Shown here piece by piece: positions 22,595-34,500 of a DNA stretch of 64,000 nucleotides. The notes beneath the pieces are model-generated. The model saw only the letters and a list, made by a program, of their open reading frames with translations, did not search any database and had not been told where the DNA came from. The stretch is from Symsagittifera roscoffensis. Its lineage: Eukaryota > Xenacoelomorpha > Acoela > Convolutidae. The translations under genes and the position numbers were made by a program. Every line of letters starts with the position of its first letter. Position 1 is the first letter of the stretch. The stretch is from positions 40,861,430 through 40,925,429 of the forward strand of contig NC_087065.1 of NCBI RefSeq assembly GCF_963678635.1. Direction: 5' to 3'.

Positions 22595-25500
22595 TTAGTC
22601 AGAATCGGATTCTAAACAAACCGAAGCATTTATAGTCATAGTACTCAAAACCATTGCCAACTGACGGTTAGAAAAGAGTAATGAATGCAAGAAAAAACGC
22701 AAAAAAAAACGGACTCGTTTTTCAAATAAAGTTCAACTTGTGCCGGTACAAAAATTATCTGCCGTTGAAGCTTTTAAATTTCACGAACAATTTATGTTTG
22801 ACCCTTTTTTGATAACATAAACCAAATTTCAGAAAACTAGACCAATAAAAATATTTCGCTGGGAAATATGAAAACTAAATTCCACTTTCCAACTACACGG
22901 GGATCACGTTTTTCGTGGCTTTTACACTTTTGCTGATCGATAGTGAAGTTTGCTTCTATTTTAACAAAAGAAATGAAATGAAAAAAAAAATCAAAATCAA
23001 ACCGCGAAAAATTATATTTGAGTCTAACAAATTTAGGCTTTTCCGAAAAAAAAACATCATCGCGACCTATATAAGACTCTGAACTACATTCATTACTCTT
23101 GATAAAATTTTTCAAATGGAAACAGATAATTGAAAACTTACCAATGATAGTTTTGGATTTTGAAGCCTGAAACAAAAAATAGTTTGAAAATTTTTATTTG
23201 GTCAAATGGATGCTAATAATTTTTACTAACTTCAGTTTCATCTTTGAAATCATTGAATAATTAGACTTGTTTCTTCAGCTCGTATACTGCATATACAGAT
23301 TTTACTCGCAGCATTATATAAGTCATTTAATTTAAAACACTATCAACAGCTTGAGTTGACAAAACCATTAATCTAATTTAGCTCACCGAAGCCTTGTTGT
23401 CATCTCCTTCGGCGCCTGACTCAGAAGCGGCGTCACTGGCTGCTGTGGATGAATCAGAGGCCAGACGCATCCTTTTCTTAGATGGGCCCTCTCCTCCATC
23501 GCTGAAGCAGTTTCAGAAACTCGAATTTACTAGACAATTTTCGTAGCCTTCATTTAGAAATATTCGCACTTCACAACGCGAATAGAACAATATATACTAA
23601 AAAAATTTTAAACATCAGATAAAAATATTAAATAAATGCAGACCAACGAAGGATGACACGACATGTTTCAGATAAATACACGATCAACATAAATTTTGAT
23701 GTTACGAGCTCCGTTGTACAACAAGTCCAAAATAGGAAAAGATACATCCTTTTTTCATCTGCCGACAAAAGCCATGACTTGCATGAGCTAAGCAGAATTT
23801 GAAAACAAAAATCCAAAAAAGTCAAGATCTCTATCACAAAAATTCATGCTGTTTTGAAATATCCTGAACAAGTACGACCCAATGAATGGAAGAACAGAGG
23901 CAAAGCAAAGTGGTTCTACAAGGTTCTAAAAGCGAAAAAAGGAAAGACAAGATAAAACTAACAAATAAACTTAGCCAACAGAAAGTGGGAAAAGAGTCAA
24001 AGGACGGAAGTAAAAAACTGACTTGGGTCTGAAAAAACTTCAACTTTCGAATTTGAACGCACGACCTTAAAAAGCTTTGAATTTGAGCAAAAAAATGTTT
24101 TTGACAATTCTAAACTGATTTGAGTAAAATGGATCACTAGGTAAAATGTTCATTTCGCTGGAAAATCTGTAAAATAAATTCCACTTTCGAAACTAGAAGT
24201 CGATCACAATTTTCGTGACCTTTTGTTCATTTTTGGTGTTGAATAGTGAAACTTTCCTTCCTTTTGACAAAAGACATGAACTGAACTTACAAAAAAATCA
24301 AACTGCAAAAAACTGAATTTGAGTCTTTTCCTAAAAAAAACATCGCGAACTCCTATATAAGAGTCTGAACTGCGTTCCTCGACTCTTAATCACAGTAAAA
24401 CTTATTCTAGTAAATTCCACATTCCAAACCAGAAACTATGCACTTTTTTTCGCGCCATTTCCACGTATTTGGAGAGTGTTATTTACGTTACTTTCAGCAG
24501 ATGAATTTCAATTGAACTCAGAAAGTGCATATATACCTAAGTGCATTCATAAATGCATCAATATGTGTGAATGCACATCTGTAGTTATTAGAGACTTTTA
24601 TGCACAGCCATTTATAAGACTAAAAAAATAGCAAGACCTATAATTTTAACAAAAAATAGCAAGACCTATATAAGAGACTTCACTACCTTCATTACTCTTA
24701 ACCACAACGGTATTTTTAACCTGATTTTGACTTGTTTTTGAAAAAAATCTTGTAGATAAATTTTTGTGAACCAATTTTTTTCGAGTTTTTTCTAAGTGAA
24801 CCAAAGCCGCAATGAAATGGGGTTCTTCTGAACTTCGCCATTCGTATCTTCCATTTTGAGCTATAAGGTCTCTAGAAAATAGACTTCAAAAAACTATAAA
24901 CCAAATAATGACTTATAGCCCGGCTTATAGCTTTTAACAAATTTATCGGACAACGTATTAAAGTTCTGAAATAATTCTGACCTTCAAATTTAAATTAAAT
25001 CAAAATACTTATTTGAAGTTTCTCGTTTGCATTTTTGTCGGCATTTAATGTGGTTTTTTGCTCTGAAAATTGCATGGCAAATCAATATTGAATGATAAAA
25101 TTTTTTGAATTGTGCTCTTGAATTAAGACAGAAAAATAAATTGCCTAAAAAAGCGCTATATTTATGCACTGCTCTTTTTTCAGTTCAAATTCAGTTTAAA
25201 ATATCGATTGCAGTTTTAACGCCATCTCATTGTCTCAAGGTCAGAATTATTTCAAAAATTCAAGACAGTCAAAACACAGTCAATAAACAAAGAAACTGAA
25301 AAAAAAGTTTAACAAAACATTTTAATCTTTCATAGGAAAAACGAATTACGGTGAGACTCAGGAATCTTTCATGAATGACTTTTTCATTCAGCTGGGGAAT
25401 CTATAAAAATGATTCCCATTTTTAGAATAAAAACAGACCATCGGACTTTGTTAGTCTATACACTAGAATCATTTACACTTTAACCAAATTTCAAACTTCC

Positions 25501-28500
25501 AAAAGAGACACATGAGCAAGAGTGGACGGCACATTTACAGATTGTTCATCTAATATAGCCAAAATAGACCACAACGAAATAATTTAGACATTTAAACAGA
25601 TCTTTAAAAAAATGGAGGCGTAACTTCACTTTGCATAAACAGTCAAAAACCGACAGAAACTAGTTCTGTACTTTAATCAAACCGACATGGCTCAAGTAAA
25701 CACATTTGCAATTCTCTGTCGTTTTGACACCTCTTTAAGTTGAAAAATCTAGGCAATACTTATAAATCAACTTACGCATTCGGAGAGGGACTTTTGGGAG
25801 CGTCTTTGGTTGGCTTTTCTTTGCTTTTGTCATCGCTATCATCACTTGAAGCATCACTGTCACTGATGAAAGCTTTACTCTTCACCTTCAGTCTCTGTAG
25901 AAAAAAAAATTTAATGAAGAGGATGAATATTCCCAAAGTGAGAATATCCTACAACATTTAATTTTTGAAGCAACTAATACAACTTAAGTTCAGCAACTGG
26001 AACCATTTCAGCAGTACCTTAGTCGTCGAATGTTAAGTATTGTGCTAAACTTGAAAGTCGGAAGCCCTCGCATCACAAACCCACTTGGGTCTGGAAATTT
26101 TTTATAATCAAATTTAAATGCATGTATTAGACAAAAATTACTGTTTTTAAGAGCTCCAAATGAAAAAAAAATCTTCATTTTTAATGCAAAAGTTGCAGTC
26201 TGTATTGCAGCTTTACCTGTTTAGCCGAAAGACCTGAATCTTCCGTGATGGCCTTGAAATGTCGTATTTTTTGCTTTTTTGGCATATTCTTCACCCTTTC
26301 CAGATATTTCTTCTTCTCCTCTTCTGTCCAGACCTCTGAGTCGTCTAAAAAGTCGTCCAAATCCTCCAACTCTTCCATGGTCTGTTTGCGACGTTGATTC
26401 TCTTTAGCCTCTGCCTTACGTCTCTCAATTCGCTGTTGACGTCGTCTAGCAGCTGCCTCTAGAGAAGGTCCGGCCTCGTCTCCGCTGCTATAGATATCTC
26501 CTGTGAGATTCTTCTTCCTAGATTTAGATTTCTTATTCGGTTCGTCCATAGGAACTTCGCCGATGTTCATCAGGTTTTTAGTTTTTTCTAGGATAGTTTG
26601 CCGTTTCTGAAGAAGTTCCTGCGCTTCTTGTTCACGCTTTAATCGTTTTTCTTCCTACAAATGAGCAGAAGTTAACTGGTGAAACCGCCTATCAACTTGG
26701 AAACGCACACAAAATTGGACAAAAAATTACCTCCTCCTTTTCTTGTTTCATCTTCAGTGCCAGTCTTTCCTTTTCCTGTTCTGCCATTAGCATCTTCAGC
26801 TGCTGGTCCTCCGCCGTTGCCCTCTTGATCTGGTATCCTGCCTGACTCAGAAGATCATCACACGCCTTGGCCTGATCCTTGGCGACTCTTAAGTCGAACT
26901 TCATCCTGTCACCGTGCTCACTCAGATGCAACAACTGCCTGCAAACAGTAACACACAATTTACTTGTTTTCACTTCTCGAACAACATTTTTTCACGCAAA
27001 AAAAGAACAACAAGCAAGATTTCTATCTCGTTTTCTGAGCACAGTTAATGTGTTCTGGATAAACTTACATTCAAGCGTTTTCGTTTACTATTTTCTAGGC
27101 TGGGAAATGCAGTCTCACAAAAGAGCAACGAGCACATATTATGATGAGAATGGAACAACCCAATCTTTACCTAGCAAGAAAACTTCAGCCACTTCATCAC
27201 TGCTTCCCATTATTCATATCATTATTATAAAGTAACTTGGTCTAGCCCTGACGTTTACCAGCTCTGGGCTCTTTTCCAGTTTCCTCGTAGATTTTCAGAA
27301 ATTCGATTAACGAAAGCCTAATTAAAATGACTTTTGATGTTCTAAACTGCAATTTCACGTGCAAGCGCGAACAAATTTTTACTAGGTTTCCTTAATGAAA
27401 AGGGGCGGGAAACTGGTAAAGAGCCCAGCTCTGACTTGATCTGAACTATTAACTAGCATGGCAACACATGGGGAAATCAAACTGCTAGGTTTCAAAAACT
27501 GGTTGAAAATGGCATTAACTTACTTCTTGGCCAAATGAAGCGAGTCCACTGCCTTAGTTACAGCTGCCAGATTAGATTTGCCATCCTTTAGAGTCTGAGT
27601 AGCAAGTTTGTTCATAACCAGAGAGAGGTTAAACAGTACCAGAGACTGGGTCGGATCTGCATGTCTCGCTCGGATGAGGACCTTCATTGCCTCTTCTAGC
27701 TTCTGTGCCTTCATAAAAGCTCTGCCCAAGTAAAGGAGAAGATCAACGTCATTCTGTTTGCCAAACTTCTCCATACACGACTCATACTAAAAGACAAGAA
27801 GCATGTTTCAGATCTTATGAGGCATGAACCAATACTAATTCATAAATAACAGCTAATGACAGCTCTCAGAACAACTATCTAGTTTAAACACAGAGGCGAA
27901 GCTGCACTTCGCAAACACTAGCGAGAAAACCTCAAAAAGCAGCTCTAAAAATAAGATTAAAAAGCCGTAAAAATTAAAAACGTTTCCTATGGCCGAATTG
28001 CTCCTACGACCAGGAGATTTAGAGTTCCCTTTCCTCGCATCCGCGCCACGCACTCTTGACAATTCACTAACACTGGCCACACAGAGCAGCTACAAATGAA
28101 AAATATGTATAAATTATGCAAGTTGAAAAAAATTGAAATAAATATTGCGTTGGAAAATTTCTGAATTCGAGTCTTTTTATTGAACTGTCGTTTGAAACAT
28201 AGCTTTTCTCGTTTCAATTGAATTAAGATTGCATCAACTGTGTTAACTTATTACTAATCCAATGTCAAAGCCCATTCTAACAAAAAACTATAAAGACGCC
28301 ACAAAAAATGGAAGCAATATTTCAGACTAAGGTTGGAAAAAAAGAATAGCCGTACTATTACACTACGCTCGCAAGTGTTGAATATGAGAGGTGATATCTA
28401 GATTGAAAAACTAAAAAAACGGAAAAAGACATCTGGAAAAATATACCGCGATGAGCAACAAATGTTTCCCGGCATTAAATTAAACATGGTCAACAAACAG

Positions 28501-31500
28501 CTGGAAAAGAGTCAATGAACGCAAGTGAACAGAAAAAAAAATAATTGATGGCCTGATAGCTCTTCAAATTTATAGAAAACTTATGATTGACACTTTTTTT
28601 GAAACCTGGATTGAAAGTTAACATTTTATTTCGCTGGGAAATCAGAAAAATAAATTCAATTTCGAAATTAGAAGTTGATCACGTTTTTCGTGACGTCTAG
28701 ACTTTCGCTGCTCGATAGAAGAGTTTGCCTTTCTTTCAAAAACAGCAATAACTGATAACTGAAGAAATCAAAAGTCGAGCCGCGGAAAGCAAATTCGAGC
28801 CTGAAATTTAAAATACCCTGGCTTGTCGCAAGGGTAAAGACTTTTCCTGAAAAAAATCATCGTGACCTACATAAGAATCTGAACTACGCTCATCGACTCT
28901 TAAACACTCTCCAATCATAGACACAGAGGCAAAGCTGCGCACTAACAAGAACACGATACGAGAACACGATAAGAAAGCAGCTCTATAAAGTTAAATAAAA
29001 AAGTAGTAATAAGCCTAGAATTTCTTTAAAAAATTCTGCCACGGGACGGATTCGAAACTGCAACTTTAAGATTAAAAATCTCACTTCCTAACCTCTCAGC
29101 CACGGACGCTTAACAATCGGTAAATACTAGCCACAAATGAAGCAGACAGCAGGAGCTATGAAATTATCGTGACTACAGATCGTGATTATATCAAAAGTGC
29201 CACCGAATGAGCACTTTCATTTGCGAGTTTGGTAAGAAAAAAAGTAGGTTCATACTAATACACTAATCTCGCAAGCGCGATAGTGTAATCATTAAATTTG
29301 AAAAATGACACACCAGCCTTCGCTTACCATTTGTATTGCACTGAGATATTGCTTTTGTTCCACGTATATGTGTGCCAAATTGATCCAAACATCTATCATT
29401 TCAGTCGTGGCTTCCCTCACTTGGGAGAAAATGTCGCGCGCCTCTCTCAAATAACCCTTGTGTGCTAGCACACAACCTAAATACAGTACAAATCACGTGA
29501 ATAAAAAGCCAAACCTGATCATTTCAGCCAATTCTCATTTTGATGCCAATTTGAGTTTACCATTTCTCATTTTGATTCCATAAACTCCGATCGTATAAAT
29601 GGATCTACCAACTATTATATTTTGTGGGGAAAAAATTAGATGAATCAAAGGTTTCTGAAAATTAATCAAGTGCTCACATTTTAAATTTTTTCCTAAAAAC
29701 AAAAAAAACCAACACGACGATTGTTCGTTGATGCTATAAAACTCACCACAGCCATTCGCAGCATAAAGATTCCTTTGGTCAAGCTTTAGCACTTGTCGAT
29801 AGAAAGCCAACGCTCTTTCCTGGAACTTCGTTTCCTTAAATCATGCATTAATTTATTCGTTATCTCAATTTTGGACAAACTGCGTTAACATTAAACCTTT
29901 TTCTTTAAACTTCAATTCAATGAGAGTCGCACAGGTCGTTCATATGGACTCTTAAAACATTACACCCAAAGACTCAGAAGTCAAAAAGGTACAGTCCAAA
30001 AACGCACTTGTTACTCAATACAATCTAACAAACAATCGTCTAAATTGTGCTCAAGTTTTTCTACCTTTTCTTTGTCTCTGTTGGGCACGTGCAAAGTGTG
30101 CAGCCAGACATTTCCCAAAGCCACCAGACTGTAAGTATCGTTCTCCAGGCCAGGTGTCTGCAGAATACGCTCAAACTTCTTCTGTCCAGGGGCCGCTTCG
30201 TTCTTGCACAAGTGCAGGTTGCCAATCAACGCCCATATATCAGGACTGTTCTGGTTGACTTGAAGAGCTTCTTTGAACCAGTCGGAGGCCTCGTAAATCT
30301 GCTCTCTGTTTCTCGCCATACAACCGAGTCGCAGATAACCTACAAAAATCAATGTTTACTATCGCTGAGAACGGGGCTCGCTGTTCTTGAACCAAGATTA
30401 CTGCCAGTGGAATCTTTCAAACTTAGCTTATTTGAAAATCTGACATCTTTGTGCTCTGATCAAATATCAACTTTGGCGACATACCAGCAATCAGGCTGAT
30501 AATTGGGTTCATCCATGCATCCCAAAAAACTGAGGGTGAACAAAAGTGAGGCTTACAATCGATATAAGAAGGGTACTCTTTGATGATGGCCTTGTATATT
30601 TGCTCTGCCTCTGTTGTCAGGAATGAGGCCTCCTTGAGTCTGCCCAGATTGTAGTAGGTTGTGAGAGAGATGGCGTTGTAGTACTTCTCATCGTGCTCCT
30701 GCTCCGCCTTCGACCGCTCTAGTGCTGCCTCGAAGCCACTCTGCAATCAAATCAAGAGCTGCTGGTAAACAGAAAAAAAATGACTTCCTTTTCGAAAAAA
30801 TCTCAAATTTCGACGAAAAAATAGATGGCTTCAAGGCTCTTTAAAACTCTAGAACAATTTACGATTGTCTTTTTTTGATAAAATTAACCCAAGTAAATTT
30901 TTATTTTGCTGAGAAATCTGAAAATTCAATTAGAAAATCTTCAACTATAAACCGATCAAATTTTCGTGACTTTTACACTTTCGCTTACAATAAAGGAAAC
31001 AAAGGAAATGAACTGAACGTAAAAAAAAATCAAAAGTCAAACCGTAAAAAAAGTAAATTTGAGCCTACTGTTTCCAAAAACGTCTTGACCTATATATTAG
31101 TCTGAACTACGTTCATCGAATATATACCTCCTATTGAAACTTCTGGCTGAAATAACAAAAACATATTAAAAAAATTTAATCGTCACGAAAGAGTTTGGTC
31201 AACGCCAAAAAATTAGTGCTTTAATTTGTTTTCATTTTAGATCTTTTTGAGACTTGCGAGAACACGACCGAAAAGCAGCTCTATCAAGTTAAATACGGAA
31301 AAGTAGAAATAAGCCTCGAATTATCAAAAACTCGGCTACGTGTAGGATTCGAATCTGCGACCTTCTGCAGTCAAGAGATTTTGAGTCTCACGCACTATCC
31401 CTCAGCCACTCAAGCTTAACAACCGACAAACACTAGTCACGAATAAAGCAGCTACATATGCTAATAAATTGATTCAGCACCACATACAAATAGACTCAAT

Positions 31501-34500
31501 TTTGCAATTAATAATTTGGAATATAACAAACTGAAGGCATCCACACTAACATTGCATGTAACAAATCGCAAAGCATAAAGCCACATTATGTATAAATTAT
31601 GTATTTCAAAAAAATTGAGAGATATACTGAGTTTCTGAAATCGAGTTTTTAACATTAAGAAGTTGTTTGAAACAAATAAACTCAATTTTGCATGTAATGA
31701 TTTCGAATATAACAAACTGAAGGCTGCCACATTAACTTTGCATTAACGAGTCGCAAAGCATAAAGTCACAATATGTATGAATTATGCATTTCAAAAAATT
31801 GCGAGATATACTGAGTTAGAAAATTTCTGAAATCGAGTTTTCATTATGTTCATGTTGTTTGAAACGAATAGCTTGTTTCGGTTCATTCGATGAATTAAAA
31901 ATGCATAAAAAAACTGTGTTAATTTATTACTTTTCGAAAGTCAAAGCACAGGCTATCAAAAAGCTGTAAAGGCGCCCTACCATTATTGGGGTGCCGCACC
32001 AATATTTGCGACTTAGCTTGGAAAAAAGGAAGGTTTGTACCAATACACTAGCTTCGCAAAAGTAAATATGAATAGCTATTTCAAAATTATGATTCCATTC
32101 ATGCGGAGCTAAACGTTTCTTAATTTAGGTCAATTACCATTAGCGTACTGAAATTTCAAATCATCAAGCTAGTTTTTCGCGTTTTCTTCATTTTCAGTCC
32201 AAAACATCATTTATTCAGTGACTGGCAAGTCATTCTTATTTGGCTGGCAAAATTTGTATAACCCATCCCATGATGGCTGTTTCTACCCAATTTAAATACA
32301 AATAACCCTTTTAAGACAAAAAAAAACATCTCCATTCACAAGAAAACATTACTTCTGCTTTGTTGAGGTTTCCCAGTCTAAACTGGAGGGCAGCCACGTT
32401 GTTCAGTATCTCCGGAGGGACATCTGCACCCAGCTGCTCTTTCAGAATTTTCATCACCTCCTCGTAGGCACTCAGAGCTCCCTGAAACAAGTTCATCGTG
32501 AGAAAACTTTGCGGGTCTTTCAACCTAAGCCATGTTTGTATTCACATTTGCAAGCATCAACAAAAAAAAACATATCTCACTTGTAGGTCATACTGTTCAA
32601 GTATCTGAGCGTACTCTATCCAGGCCTCTACGTCATCTGGGTGCTGGTCAGTGACCTGTTTCAACAACTGTTTCGCCCTGTCTCGCTTGACCAAGTCCTC
32701 CGAGGCCGCGTAGAGGGAACCCAAAATCTTCATTGTCTCATAGTTGCCAGCCTCACTCTTTAGAACTTTCTCAAAGCACACTGCCGCATTTTGCTTATCA
32801 TTTCTGAAATCGCAATAATGATAATACCAGATAAAAACTTCTTCAAACCATTGAAATTTTTGAAGCGAACTTTAGAAGCTACAAGAAAACATAAAATTCG
32901 AAACCAAAAGCGCTCACTTTCCCATGGCTTTTACAGTTCAGAAAAAACGAAGACAAGTCGCAATCTGAACTAAAAAGGAGCGACCACAAACAAATAAGGT
33001 TAAGACAGCAAATTTAACGAAATTCATCTAGATTTTATGTGATTATTCGTCTGTTGACTTGGCTTTTAAAAAAACTGAAAAAGATAGAGCTAAGAAATGT
33101 TTCACCAACTTGAATATGTACATCTGTCCGAGTCCATAGTATGGTAATATGAACTGTGGGGAGGCGTACTGGGTAGCTTGGTAGTAGTACTGGAAGGCCT
33201 GGTCCAAATCGCCCTGCACGTGGAAAGATCTGGCCAACTGGTAACAACTCTCCGCTTGGAGGAACTCGTTTTCAGTGTTGTGGAAAGCATGAAGAGCCAA
33301 GTGTTGCACTTTGTCGAAGTCCTGAAATAAACTTGAAATTAAACCCTGGCAAATTTGTCAAATTCTACACTCATCCGTTTACAAAAGCATACGCCCTTCG
33401 CTCATAAACTAAATTCATTACAGCCATTACTCATATTAATCATTTTTGTAGTTTAACCTACAAAAAAAGACAAGCAAGGAGCATGATAAGCCAGAAGCCA
33501 TCATTCAATCTACACTGTACAAAATTTGTCATATCCGAGCAGAAAAATTTCCTTGCCTACAGCCAACTGTTGTGCCGATTCGTAAGTTTGCACAAAGCAA
33601 TAAAAATCATAAATTTGTTTTAAAAAAGGGAACAATTTGTTTGTAATTTATAAAATGTATCCGAAAAAATCCCAAAAGAACGTCAAATTGACCAGTTAGC
33701 TTCTTATCGAGTTTGAGTATTCAGTTGAGCGATAAGTTAACTACAATATCACATATCTTTTCTAAGGTCAATAATAATTAATCATACTGATAAGTCTGTG
33801 AAACAGCATTTATTTGGATCCCGAGTTTTGAAAAATAAGCCTTTTTTCTTTTCTCATTTTTTGCGATTATAGGTTTGGCTACTCTTACAAGCGAACTACT
33901 TGGCTACAAGAATTGGTAAAAGGCACCAGCTTTTTTCAAAGAATAGCACCGATTTCTTTTTTCATGTCTACCTTTTTTTATTTTGGCTGAAAAAATACCC
34001 TTGATTTGAAAAAAGAAAATCGGTGATATTGTTTGAAAAAAGCTGGTGATTCAGCCAAAATAAAAAAGTTAGTCTCATATAGACGATAATTTATGTCTAT
34101 CATCTCGAACAAACAAACTGTCAAAATATGAAGAGAGCTACTGACGCAAACAAATCATAAAAATGAAAGCGCGAAAAAACGAAAAACTTGCCAAAAATTG
34201 AAGTAAACGTTACGTTTTTGAGCACACTTAGTTATGAAAAGCAGCGGGCTCATTCAAAAATTACAAAATTAAAATCTACGTAACTTCAACTTCAGCATTA
34301 AAATTAGTCATAGTTAAAGCAACCTCTCGCATTAGTACAAAGCAAAAGAAGCACAAAATGATCGGATTGACTATTGTTTATCAAGCTCTACTCGTCTCAT
34401 CATTTGTACTCCTAACATGCTGCTTTTTGTCACTCCAGGAAGAGCAAGCTTTCATTACATCGATCCTAAACCAAACCACCAAAAACACGCCTCATACCAA

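Noticed and set aside
23378-23386. CTR9 stop at TAA directly after exon 19
   Set aside because: Kept only as an alternative. The strong donor, the in-phase microexon and the ESDSD terminal exon give a better family-like end.
31310-31420. tRNA gene on the minus strand (B-box GATTCGAATCC)
   Set aside because: The arms and anticodon stem are imperfect, and the segment is repeated inside longer elements (also at 43050). It is a SINE head rather than a working tRNA-Leu gene.
33106-33109. Donor TTG|GTGAAA for CTR9 exon 8
   Set aside because: It would join in a frame giving an immediate TGA. The donor AA|GTTGGT restores the conserved YIFKNDKQNA junction.
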